Below are positions 27,068 through 35,028 of a stretch of DNA of 64,000 nt, in pieces; position 1 is the stretch's first letter; each line of letters opens with the position of its first letter. Made by a program: the position numbers and the translations under genes. The notes under the pieces are model-generated. The model saw only the letters and a list, made by a program, of their open reading frames with translations, had not been told where the DNA came from and made no database searches. The DNA comes from an uncultured Bacteroides sp. (GTDB lineage: Bacteria > Bacteroidota > Bacteroidia > Bacteroidales > Bacteroidaceae), in assembly GCA_902388495.1 (NCBI GenBank), contig CABMPP010000002.1, forward strand, positions 1 to 64,000, read 5' to 3'.

Positions 27068-28159
27068 ATGGAAAACCCCTTTAAATTCGGTACAATAGTG
27101 GATGGTAGCTACTTCACAGACAGAGTGGAAGAGCAACAAAAAGTAAAGCAAGTCATATCGAGTGAGAATCATTTGATATTGATAAGTCCCCGTCGTTTTG
27201 GCAAGACAAGTCTTGTGCAAAAAGTAATGAAAGGACTCGCACGTCCGGTTTTTCAGTTGAACCTGCAGTTGGTGACAGACACGGAAGACTTTGCCTCCCA
27301 TCTGCTTAAGCAGGTGCTTCACAAATACCCTTTGGAACGTTTAAAACATTTGCTGTCTCATTTCCGCTTCATCCCTACCATTGCCACCAATCCGATGACA
27401 GACGGCATAGAGCTGTCGTTTCAGCCTTCTGTAGATAGTTTCGTGCTTTTGGAGGATGTTTTTACGCTTATTGATAGAATAGGTGAAAAGGGAGAAAAAC
27501 CGATTGTGGTCTTAGACGAGTTTCAAGAGGTAAAGACATTAGACAAGAATCTTGACAAGAAGATGCGTTCCATACTTCAGTTACATAGTCATGCCAACTA
27601 CATCTTTTTAGGCAGTCAGGAATCTATGATGGAGGAAATATTCGAGAAGAAGAAATCTCCTTTCTATCATTTTGGCTATCTGATGAAATTGAATAAAATT
27701 CCTTATGATGATTTCTTCCAGTTTCTGAAGAAAGGTTTTCTGTTGCTTGGTGGAGAGGCAGAAGTAGAGAATATGAGTCGGCAAGTGCTTTCGTTTACTC
27801 AATGCCACCCATATTATACTCAACAATTGGCTTTTCAGGTTTGGGCACTTTGGCAGCAGAAAGGGTATGCAGATACATTGGTGCCCGATGCAATTCTCCA
27901 GTTGACGCAAGTGCACGATATGGATTACGAACGGTTGTGGGCAACTTTTAACCGTACCGACAAGAAAGTCTTGATAGGTTTGAATATGAACCTCGGCTCT
28001 CCTACCAGTTCTTCTTTTCTTAGAAAACAAGGCATAGAATCTTCCAGCACAGCTTTCAGTAGCTTGAAGCGATTGAGTAAACTGGGCTATGTCATCAAGA
28101 ATGATGTGTATGAAATGGATGATCCTTTCTTTGCACAGTGGATTATGAATCACAGGTAA
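27068..28159 (+). CDS. AAA-type ATPase (archaeal-ATPase-like, STAND-related)
   Basis: Protein of 363 aa with Walker A SPRRFGKTSL near residues 40-49, Walker B PIVVLDEFQEV near residues 144-154, sensor region NYIFLGSQ, and a C-terminal winged-helix-like part (SSTAFSSLKRLSKLGYVIKND). This family is numerous and variable between Bacteroides strains, and its function is generally unknown. It converges on a second, unrelated-type AAA gene. Low G+C compared with the flanking core genes is consistent with horizontal gain. Confidence 0.82.
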   Translation: MENPFKFGTIVDGSYFTDRVEEQQKVKQVISSENHLILISPRRFGKTSLVQKVMKGLARPVFQLNLQLVTDTEDFASHLLKQVLHKYPLERLKHLLSHFRFIPTIATNPMTDGIELSFQPSVDSFVLLEDVFTLIDRIGEKGEKPIVVLDEFQEVKTLDKNLDKKMRSILQLHSHANYIFLGSQESMMEEIFEKKKSPFYHFGYLMKLNKIPYDDFFQFLKKGFLLLGGEAEVENMSRQVLSFTQCHPYYTQQLAFQVWALWQQKGYADTLVPDAILQLTQVHDMDYERLWATFNRTDKKVLIGLNMNLGSPTSSSFLRKQGIESSSTAFSSLKRLSKLGYVIKNDVYEMDDPFFAQWIMNHR

Positions 28160-28175
28160 CCATAAAAAAACAGCA

Positions 28176-29378
28176 TCAATACAGGAAACCGAAAAGCCAA
28201 AGAGGAACTCTGTTTCCTGTACCGTATTCCACACCATCTATTGCCAAATAGCTATCAGGGATATCTTTTACCTGCTCAAAGGTCTTGTATTTCCCACCCA
28301 CTTCAAACGTATAAGTATCGTCTATCCTAAAGTCTCCCTGCCCGGAGAATGCTATTTGATGGTTCTGTTTCAATTGATTGGCAAAGAATGTTTCACGGAT
28401 GTTACCGATATCTGAAGTTGGAGAAAGCGCATACATCAGATTGGTATTATCCAAATAAACTTTCTCCGGCTTGGCAAGCTGCTGCATATTGCTCTTCCCG
28501 GAATATAGCGTAATAAGCAAGGCTGCGCGTTCCAGAATCTGAAACATGCGGACTACCGACTGGCGTGTCGTTTCTATACTCTCGCCCACCTTAGTCATAT
28601 TAGGTGTAAAAGGAACCATCTGCGAAAGAATTACCAACAAACGCTTCATCTTTTTGATAGAAACATATTCTACCTTTTCTACAGCAGGCAAATCATTTTC
28701 AAGTATAGTAGTGACAACTTGTTGCAGCCGCAGTGGATAAGAAGCAGGAGCTTCCTTGTAGAAAGGATAATAACCATGCTTCAAGTATTCCTCAAATAGC
28801 GGAATAATTGTAACCTGCGAAACTACATCCGATGCAATCGCCAGATGTTCCTTCAATATCTGCTCTAAAGTGAAAGCAGGAAAGACACCTTTCTCTTCAA
28901 ATGCCAAAAACTCTCTGAACGATAGTCCTTGAAGAGTATAAAAAACACATCTACGAGACAAATCGGCTAACGAAAAATCTATTTGCAATAAGGAAGAACC
29001 GGTAAATACGATATGAAGGCCTGGATAACGATCATAAATATTCTTTAGTTCCTGTATCCAGTTATCATAAGGATAGCGATGCACTTCATCTACAAACAGA
29101 TGTGTTCCACCATGAAGGAAGTGATATTCTGCCAGGTCTATCAACCGATGTTCCGTGAACCAAAGATCATCCAAAGATATATAGACAGCTTGTTCTGTCT
29201 TAGGAAACAACTGCTTGATGCGTTGCAGCATAAGCGTAGTTTTTCCAACGCCACGCGCTCCTTTTATACAAATCATACGCGAGTCCCAATCTATTGCATC
29301 ATACAAGTAACGGATGTGGGACATGCCAACCGAATTGACCAAACGGGTAGAATTAATATAAATGTCTGTTATTTCCAT
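28176..29378 (-). CDS. AAA_14/DUF4143-type ATPase
   Basis: Protein of 400 aa from MEITDIYINS. Walker A is GARGVGKTTLML near residues 38-49 and Walker B LFVDEVHRYP near residues 94-103; VFTGSSLLQID is a sensor-like motif, and the C-terminal half resembles the DUF4143 nuclease-like domain (LDNTNLMYAL, then DYTFEVGGK-type ending). The start is placed 20 codons inside the open frame because a TAnnTTTG element (29405-29412) overlaps the longer version. Upstream lie repeated AAAAACGTG-TTTACAGATAAC motifs. The role is unknown; these genes are common in accessory regions. Confidence 0.8.
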   Translation of the reverse strand: MEITDIYINSTRLVNSVGMSHIRYLYDAIDWDSRMICIKGARGVGKTTLMLQRIKQLFPKTEQAVYISLDDLWFTEHRLIDLAEYHFLHGGTHLFVDEVHRYPYDNWIQELKNIYDRYPGLHIVFTGSSLLQIDFSLADLSRRCVFYTLQGLSFREFLAFEEKGVFPAFTLEQILKEHLAIASDVVSQVTIIPLFEEYLKHGYYPFYKEAPASYPLRLQQVVTTILENDLPAVEKVEYVSIKKMKRLLVILSQMVPFTPNMTKVGESIETTRQSVVRMFQILERAALLITLYSGKSNMQQLAKPEKVYLDNTNLMYALSPTSDIGNIRETFFANQLKQNHQIAFSGQGDFRIDDTYTFEVGGKYKTFEQVKDIPDSYLAIDGVEYGTGNRVPLWLFGFLY

Positions 29379-29404
29379 CTTTACACACTTATTATTTGTA
29401 AAGG

Positions 29405-29412
29405 CAAAGATA
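29405..29412 (-). promoter_or_regulatory. -7 element of the DUF4143-type ATPase
   Basis: Minus-strand TATCTTTG, 27 bp before the chosen start codon. Confidence 0.6.
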
Positions 29413-29424
29413 AGAAATGTTTTT

Positions 29425-29500
29425 TGTAAAGCACACATTTACTCCAAAAACGTGCTTTACAGATAACGTTTATGCGAGAAAAACGTGTTTTACAGATAAC
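29425..29500. repeat. 22-base direct repeat plus inverted half-sites
   Basis: Copies at 29446-29467 and 29479-29500 differ at one base and share AAAAACGTG and TTTACAGATAAC. TGTAAAGCAC at 29425-29434 is the exact inverse of GTGCTTTACA at 29452-29461. They lie directly upstream of the minus-strand ATPase promoter. Confidence 0.85.
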
Positions 29501-29563
29501 AGTTCGGTTACTATTCTATGAATTTTTTCAGTGTAGAAACGATGAAAACCAAGTAGTAAATCT

Positions 29564-29571
29564 TATCTTTG
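29564..29571 (+). promoter_or_regulatory. -7 element of the TPR regulator gene
   Basis: TATCTTTG, 28 bp before the ATG. The 37 bases 29536-29572 match 27001-27037 at 32 positions. Confidence 0.65.
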
Positions 29572-29599
29572 CAATAGACGAATCAATAACAAACCGACT

Positions 29600-31327
29600 A
29601 TGAACCTACGCTTAATACTTGTATCAATACTTACTATCTTGCTTGCTGCCTGCACAACACGACCCGACTACAATAAAGTGTTGGTACAAGCAGACTCACT
29701 AATGATATCACGACCCGACAGTGCGCTGCACTTGCTGAAAGATTACGCAGTAAATAACTTAAAAACAAAGGCAGACAAAGCCTATTATGCACTACTGCTG
29801 ACGGAAGCACAGGATAAAAACTACATTCAGCAAACGGATGATTCACTGATACGGACAGCCGTGCGCTACTATGACGCACAAGAGGATGCCGCTATGCAGG
29901 CGCGAGCATATTACCTTTGGGGAAGCGTTTACCGAGACAAGAACAAACAAGCAGAAGCTGTAGAGAAATATCTCAAGGCGACCGGTTTTGCACAAAAAGC
30001 AGAAGACAAAGCATTACTTGGACGAATATACGCCAATGCGGGCTACATTTATTACCTGCAAGAGTTCTATGAAAAAGCAGATTCCGCTTATAGGCAAGCT
30101 GAGCAAATAGGTCTCCAGCTAAGAGACACTTCCCTTTGGATTTCAAGCCTCACCATGCAAGGAGAAATGCAACTTTATCAGAAGCACTATCTGCAAGCAG
30201 AAGAAAAACTGCGGCAAGCGCTAAAGATTTCAAAAGGCTTTAAACAGAATGAGATAAAAGCAGGCATTTATTCTGCACTAAGTTCGCTATATGCCAGAAC
30301 CGGAAAAGACTTGAAATCACTACACTATGCCAAGCAGAACTTCAGCCTGCAAAGAGACACAATGCATTGTTATCGCACTTTCTTGAAATTAGGAGACGCT
30401 TATTACCAAACGGGACAATACGACTCGGCCACCATATATATAAGGAAAAGCTTGTCATCACCCAGTCATACCACTAAAGCCGGAGCATATATGCGCCTGG
30501 CTGATATCGCAAAAGCTCAAGGCGATGTCGCACTGTCTCTTAACATGGAACGACTATATTCAGCCTATAAAGACAGTGCAAACTTATCTCGGCAAAAAGC
30601 CGAAATCATAGAAGCCGAACAAACCATAAAGATACAACATCAACGGACACGACACGAATATTACTTGAAAGAATATCGTTATTACATCCTCATTTTGATA
30701 CTCATTGGTATTCTAAGCATTTGTCTACTACGAAAGCGCTATCTGAAGAAACTCAACAGACAAAGAGAAAAAAACCTCTTAAAAGAAAGAGAGCTGCACC
30801 AACAATACCTTTTATCGAAAGAAGAAACGAAACGGAAAGAAGAACAAATAGCCATCTTGCAACAAAAAATTGAACAGCACTACTTAGACGAAGTTCAAAA
30901 AGAACAAATGCAGAAGAAACTAAAGGAATTGAACAAGCAACACACCTTGCTGCTAAAGAAAACGCTGCAATATTCCGATGTCTATACCAAAATGAAACGA
31001 ATTATTTCAGACTACAGAGAATACAGGAAGTCCAAGGAATCATTAACAGACGACGAATGGAGTAGATTCATGGTAGAAACAGATAAAAGCGGCTTTCTCC
31101 TGAAACTGGCCGCCGAACATAAACTTAATAAAAAGGAAATCTATTATTGCCATTTACTATTAGCCGACTTTTCTATAGAGGAAAGAATGCTGATTTTGCA
31201 AATTGCCCGTGCCACTATCTATCGGATAGAGCAACAAATCTTTCAGAAAATAGGCGTCCCCTATCAGGCAAAAGAATTACCCAAGCTACTAAGAGGCATA
31301 ATAAGCAGCGTTTCTACCAATGTATGA
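29600..31327 (+). CDS. TPR lipoprotein with membrane helix, coiled coil and C-terminal regulatory domain
   Basis: Protein of 575 aa with a lipobox-like LLAAC18, tetratricopeptide repeats over about residues 30-320, one membrane helix at 361-378, a Lys/Glu-rich coiled coil at about 380-455, and a C-terminal helical domain (residues 480-570; KLNKKEIYYCHLLLADFSIE, then QIARATIYRIEQQI) that resembles a degenerate helix-turn-helix. Bacteroidales carry many such TPR-membrane-HTH proteins next to peptide export loci, where a one-component regulator role is presumed. It heads the peptide secretion cluster. Its stop codon overlaps the first ATGAGACA box upstream of the next gene, suggesting it may act there. 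Confidence 0.75.
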   Translation: MNLRLILVSILTILLAACTTRPDYNKVLVQADSLMISRPDSALHLLKDYAVNNLKTKADKAYYALLLTEAQDKNYIQQTDDSLIRTAVRYYDAQEDAAMQARAYYLWGSVYRDKNKQAEAVEKYLKATGFAQKAEDKALLGRIYANAGYIYYLQEFYEKADSAYRQAEQIGLQLRDTSLWISSLTMQGEMQLYQKHYLQAEEKLRQALKISKGFKQNEIKAGIYSALSSLYARTGKDLKSLHYAKQNFSLQRDTMHCYRTFLKLGDAYYQTGQYDSATIYIRKSLSSPSHTTKAGAYMRLADIAKAQGDVALSLNMERLYSAYKDSANLSRQKAEIIEAEQTIKIQHQRTRHEYYLKEYRYYILILILIGILSICLLRKRYLKKLNRQREKNLLKERELHQQYLLSKEETKRKEEQIAILQQKIEQHYLDEVQKEQMQKKLKELNKQHTLLLKKTLQYSDVYTKMKRIISDYREYRKSKESLTDDEWSRFMVETDKSGFLLKLAAEHKLNKKEIYYCHLLLADFSIEERMLILQIARATIYRIEQQIFQKIGVPYQAKELPKLLRGIISSVSTNV

Positions 31328-31373
31328 GACATGTCTCATGCTAAATGAGACAAATTACACCCAAAATGAGACA
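31324..31373. promoter_or_regulatory. Three ATGAGACA boxes at 21-bp spacing
   Basis: ATGAGACA occurs at 31324, 31345 and 31366, exactly 21 bp apart. The first is part of the perfect palindrome ATGAGACATGTCTCAT (31324-31339). The last ends 7 bp before the -33 TTTG at 31381, a position suited to an activator. Confidence 0.75.
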
Positions 31374-31380
31374 TTTTCTA

Positions 31381-31413
31381 TTTGACAAATACAAAAAAAT
31401 CACACTAACTTTG
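31381..31413 (+). promoter_or_regulatory. Promoter of the peptide export operon
   Basis: TTTG at 31381-31384 and TAACTTTG at 31406-31413 have the consensus Bacteroides spacing. The ATG at 31436 follows by 22 bp. Confidence 0.7.
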
Positions 31414-31435
31414 CCATAACAAAAAACAAAGAAGC

Positions 31436-31861
31436 ATGAAACGAATCTTATACCTAACAGCTTTAGCTTTGCTCTTTATAATAACGAGCACAACAACTTC
31501 CAAAGCCGAAGAACTCGTTAATAACAGCAGAGAGATTACACTCACTGTAACCCAAGATGACACAAGAGATTTAGGGCAAGGACATGATGTGGAACCGGAC
31601 GATATTAAAGTACCCCGTAGCATCATTCTTCAACCTGCTTATGCTTATCTATATAATAATGTGGTAAGTCTTGATTTCACTGAGACATTCTCTGCTGTCA
31701 TCGTCACTATAACCAATAATGCAACCGGTGAAACCGTCTATTCAGAGACCTGTAGCAACCCTGCCACTCTTAACATAGACCTAAGTAGTGAAAGCAGTGG
31801 GAACTATCTCATTGAGATAGAAGCAGATGACACCCGATTGGAAGGAAATTTCTCTCTATAA
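31436..31861 (+). CDS. Secreted DUF3244 protein
   Basis: Protein of 141 aa with a signal peptide (residues 1-24, ending SKA-E). The mature part has a short acidic linker and a beta-sandwich of about 85 residues (SIILQPAYAYLYNNVVSLDF, then VIVTITNNATGETVYSE, then GNYLIEIEAD) typical of DUF3244. Members are small periplasmic or surface proteins of unknown role, often coded near TPR regulators in Bacteroides. Here it is the first gene behind the ATGAGACA-controlled promoter, 24 bp before the VKOR fusion. A receptor or immunity role is possible but unsupported. Confidence 0.75.
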   Translation: MKRILYLTALALLFIITSTTTSKAEELVNNSREITLTVTQDDTRDLGQGHDVEPDDIKVPRSIILQPAYAYLYNNVVSLDFTETFSAVIVTITNNATGETVYSETCSNPATLNIDLSSESSGNYLIEIEADDTRLEGNFSL

Positions 31862-31885
31862 CAACATTAATATTTAGAATCACTT

Positions 31886-33427
31886 ATGACGGCAGTTGAT
31901 AACACCGGCATCGTTCTTTATCGCTATTTGCGGGCTTTGTCCGTAAAAGTGAGCCGGAGCACTGTGTCCCGCCTGCTCGATACCCCCGTAGGCAGTAGCA
32001 TACGGGGTGTCAGCGATGCACTGGACGCACTGCACATAAAGAACGAGGTGTATCAACTCCCACCGTCACCCGATTACTTTTTCCAATTGGATGCACCCTT
32101 CATCACAATGCTGCAAGTGGACAAAAATCCATTCTGCGTAGTGACAAAAAAGGACGATTTCATCGTAGAATTCTCCCGTTCGGAGGGCAGAACGCAATGC
32201 ATAAAAGTGGACACTTTTCTGAAGAAATGGGCAGGAACAGTGCTACTGGGAGAAACTACCGGAGAAACTCCTTCCGATTCTTTCTATATCTGGAAGAACA
32301 TCGGCTACCGCCTCTTTAAGTTTAAAGCCGTAATTGCCCTATTCTTAATCTTGGCTTTGGGTTTTCTCTGTACGTTCCGACAAGAATATTCCCCAACCTT
32401 AATTGCTTATTTAGCAACATTAAGCCTTGGCATATTTGTATCCATTGCCATTATCTATAAAGAACAGTTCAATGACAGCTTTCTGGAACGTTTCTGTCAT
32501 ATCGGGCGAGCAGTGGACTGTAATAAAGTACTCCGTTCCAAGGGAGCAAACATAGCAGGAGTAAGTTTAGGAGAACTTTCCTTACTCTATTTCTCCACTT
32601 TATTCCTTTTCAGTACTTTGTGCCCAACGGACTTCTACGGTATAGCCTCCCTTTGTTGTGCGGCAGCCCTTTGCTTCACCCTCTATTCCGTCATCTATCA
32701 AATTTTCATCTTCCGCAAAGGTTGCATGCTCTGTATGCTGGTGAACATTACGATATGGATAAGTGCCGCTATACTCTACGGAAGCAGTCGCAATCTGACA
32801 TTCCCAATTTCTTTGTCTGCTTTATCAACGTTAGCAGCTATCGGATGTATTTGTTTGATTACCGGAATATCCATAAAGGCTTTACTCAAAGACCGCAAAG
32901 AAAAAATTGCATTGCAACGTAGGATAACATCCTTACTAAAGCCTGAAGTATTTCAACGCTTGCTACCGATCGAAGCACATATAGAAAAACCGATAGCAGC
33001 GGAATTAGCTTTATCAAATCAAGGCGGGAACAGCAATCGCCTGATGATTGTCACTAATCCGAATTGCGGAAACTGCGCTAAAGTACACCGGCATATCAAG
33101 GAACTCGCATCAGCCGTTCCCATGGCAATGGTGTTACTGACTTTTCCGAACGACAAAGTGGGTGAGCACGTTGCACAGACCATCATCACAGCCTACCGGG
33201 CGGAAGGATGGCAGCGCGCCATGCAAATGCTGGAAGAGTGGTATAAAAACAAACGGATAAGCGAAGCGGACAAATATCCCGTTACTCCCGAAGCCGAACA
33301 GATTTGGAGAGAGCAGCAGGAGTACTGCCGGAAGCAAGGGATAAACAAAACCCCCGTTGGTATAGTTGCTGGGTATTATATATCGGATGTATATCCGCTA
33401 TCGGAATTAAAATATGTATTAACATAA
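31886..33427 (+). CDS. C39-like / VKOR / thioredoxin fusion protein
   Basis: Protein of 513 aa with three parts. Residues 1-125 look like a peptidase-C39 fold but lack the DCGPTCL-type catalytic Cys and the catalytic His (NPFCVV stands where HFVVV is expected), so this part may only bind leader peptides. Residues 140-340 form a vitamin-K-epoxide-reductase-like membrane domain with loop cysteines C204 and C212 and the CxxC pair C280/C283. Residues 375-510 form a thioredoxin-like domain with CGNC (C394/C397). The protein should create disulfides, probably in the two-Cys peptide encoded 90 bp downstream. All redox cysteines are intact. Confidence 0.82.
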   Translation: MTAVDNTGIVLYRYLRALSVKVSRSTVSRLLDTPVGSSIRGVSDALDALHIKNEVYQLPPSPDYFFQLDAPFITMLQVDKNPFCVVTKKDDFIVEFSRSEGRTQCIKVDTFLKKWAGTVLLGETTGETPSDSFYIWKNIGYRLFKFKAVIALFLILALGFLCTFRQEYSPTLIAYLATLSLGIFVSIAIIYKEQFNDSFLERFCHIGRAVDCNKVLRSKGANIAGVSLGELSLLYFSTLFLFSTLCPTDFYGIASLCCAAALCFTLYSVIYQIFIFRKGCMLCMLVNITIWISAAILYGSSRNLTFPISLSALSTLAAIGCICLITGISIKALLKDRKEKIALQRRITSLLKPEVFQRLLPIEAHIEKPIAAELALSNQGGNSNRLMIVTNPNCGNCAKVHRHIKELASAVPMAMVLLTFPNDKVGEHVAQTIITAYRAEGWQRAMQMLEEWYKNKRISEADKYPVTPEAEQIWREQQEYCRKQGINKTPVGIVAGYYISDVYPLSELKYVLT

Positions 33428-33432
33428 AGATA

Positions 33433-33449
33433 TTGGTTTCGCGAACCAA
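33433..33449. promoter_or_regulatory. Small hairpin before the peptide gene
   Basis: TTGGTT and AACCAA flank TCGCG. It lies in the 89-bp gap between the VKOR fusion and the peptide gene. Its role is unknown; mRNA processing is possible. Confidence 0.4.
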
Positions 33450-33516
33450 GCAGGAGATTAAGGGACGCCAAGAATCTCAAGTTAACTTAATTATTAATCT
33501 TAAAATAATTCGTATT

Positions 33517-33717
33517 ATGAAAGATTTTGCTAAATTTGAAGCATTTAGACTTGAAAAGAGTCAGATGGCTAAAGTAAGTGGAGGTGTAACCTGCCAAGTA
33601 TATTACAGCGATGGAATGGGAGGTTCTTTTGCTCAATCTTACGATACTACTGATGCAAAGGCTATGCAGGAAGCTTTACAGAAACAACATCCGGATGGAA
33701 AAGCCTCTTGTTGGTAA
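33517..33717 (+). CDS. Double-glycine-leader secreted peptide with two core cysteines
   Basis: Peptide of 66 aa starting MKDFAKFEAF. The leader ends QMAKVSGG (residues 1-23), the classic double-glycine processing signal with hydrophobic residues at spaced positions. The predicted core is 43 aa, begins VTCQVYYSDGMGG and ends KASCW, with Cys at core positions 3 and 42, so one disulfide could close almost the whole chain. The start at 33517 is chosen because it gives a normal leader; the open frame extends upstream to 33304 within the previous gene. It is followed by a thioredoxin, a C39 exporter and an adaptor. A class-II-like bacteriocin or signalling peptide is likely; no immunity gene was recognised. 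Confidence 0.85.
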   Translation: MKDFAKFEAFRLEKSQMAKVSGGVTCQVYYSDGMGGSFAQSYDTTDAKAMQEALQKQHPDGKASCW

Positions 33718-33755
33718 CAAGTGCCCGTTACAATCTACGTAACTTGCCAAAGAAT

Positions 33756-33785
33756 TCGGGGAAGATGGTTATCCCTTTTCCCCGA
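33756..33785 (+). terminator. Stem-loop between the peptide and thioredoxin genes
   Basis: TCGGGGAA (33756-33763) pairs with TTCCCCGA (33778-33785), with an inner GAT/ATC pair. No T-run follows, so it may protect or partly terminate the peptide mRNA rather than end the operon. Confidence 0.45.
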
Positions 33786-33819
33786 TATTTACAACAATTT
33801 CACAACAACATACAACGTC

Positions 33820-35028
33820 ATGAAATATTTTATTTATTTATTCGCAGTGCTAATGTTCTCCTTTGGATTTCATCCTAACGAAACTTCCAAAGACAAAGAG
33901 TTAGTGTACAAAAACACGAAAGTGATTCTAAATGTAGATGATTATATTTGCAGCGAAGATCAGTGGGTATATGTTCATGACTATAAATGTTGGATTTCCG
34001 GAAATGAACATTTTTTTTTCGATTCGGCGTTTATTGCAAAAGGTCAACACCAAGTAGAACTCAACTTTAAAATTCCGTGTGCTATAAAAGCTAGATTATC
34101 ATTTTCCAAAAATGGCCCTTTGGATCTTGGATTTGTAGCAGAGCGAGACTCTTGTCTTATTCTGAATATAGATGAATCTTCTCCTTATCTAAATATTGAT
34201 TGCTGCATAAAGGCAGTTCAAGGAACTCTACATAACTTCTTCTACAAATTGACTCAAGAAACTAGTAAGTTTAGAAACAAGATACAACTTTACGCAGAAA
34301 AAGATCAGATAGACAGTATTCGCATATTAAGTGACCATTACCTTCAGCAGCTAACAAAGTGTATAGATGAAACAACTGAACCTGCAGTAGCATACGAGTG
34401 TCTTGCAATTATGAAATACGTTATTCCGGGTGTAAATACAAGTGAACTCTTTCCTAAATATGCTTCGAAATTTGATTGGTATCCTGCCCTAAAATCATTT
34501 TATGATCCATCGGCTGTCGTACCGCCTTCCGAAGAAGCCCGAAAATCATCTGCCCGATATGGAAAGTTACGTAAAGAAAGAATGCAATGTACTCTGATAA
34601 ATAAAGATTTAGGCAATCATTTGGACTTAACCTTTAAAGATGTCAATGGAAAGGAAATTGCCACCAAGGATATTAGCACTCCCTATATATTTGTGGATTT
34701 TTGGGCAAGTTGGTGCAGGCCTTGCAGAAAAGAAATTCCCAACATAAAACAGGCTGTAGCCAAATATAAAGATGACCTGACCATTTATGCCGTTTCTTTG
34801 GACAATAAACGGGAGGCTTGGCAAAAAGCCATAAAGGAGGACAGCACTCAAGAATTCCTGCAAGTGATAGGAACTCTCCGAAACGAGTCACCCACACTCC
34901 TGCTGAGACAACTGGACATACAAACAATTCCCGCAAACTTCTTGCTGGATAAAGAAAGGCGCATTGTAGCCAAAGACTTACGTGGTGAACAACTGATGCA
35001 AACACTTGACAGCCTTATCAATCAATGA
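33820..35028 (+). CDS. Periplasmic TlpA-like thiol-disulfide protein
   Basis: Protein of 402 aa from MKYFIYLFAV with an N-terminal signal peptide. Residues 25-250 are a DUF4369-like or unassigned beta-rich/helical region with several Cys. Residues 262-400 form a thioredoxin domain with FWASWCRPCRKE (C299/C302) and the cis-Pro segment IQTIPANFLLD. It likely reduces or isomerises disulfides of exported substrates, working with the VKOR fusion. Codon use is AT-rich compared with the exporter that follows. Its stop overlaps the start of the exporter by four bases (ATGA). Confidence 0.85.
   Translation: MKYFIYLFAVLMFSFGFHPNETSKDKELVYKNTKVILNVDDYICSEDQWVYVHDYKCWISGNEHFFFDSAFIAKGQHQVELNFKIPCAIKARLSFSKNGPLDLGFVAERDSCLILNIDESSPYLNIDCCIKAVQGTLHNFFYKLTQETSKFRNKIQLYAEKDQIDSIRILSDHYLQQLTKCIDETTEPAVAYECLAIMKYVIPGVNTSELFPKYASKFDWYPALKSFYDPSAVVPPSEEARKSSARYGKLRKERMQCTLINKDLGNHLDLTFKDVNGKEIATKDISTPYIFVDFWASWCRPCRKEIPNIKQAVAKYKDDLTIYAVSLDNKREAWQKAIKEDSTQEFLQVIGTLRNESPTLLLRQLDIQTIPANFLLDKERRIVAKDLRGEQLMQTLDSLINQ

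Noticed and set aside
33304..33516. Longer version of the double-glycine peptide
   Set aside because: It overlaps the end of the VKOR fusion in another frame and would bury the leader signal in the middle of the protein.
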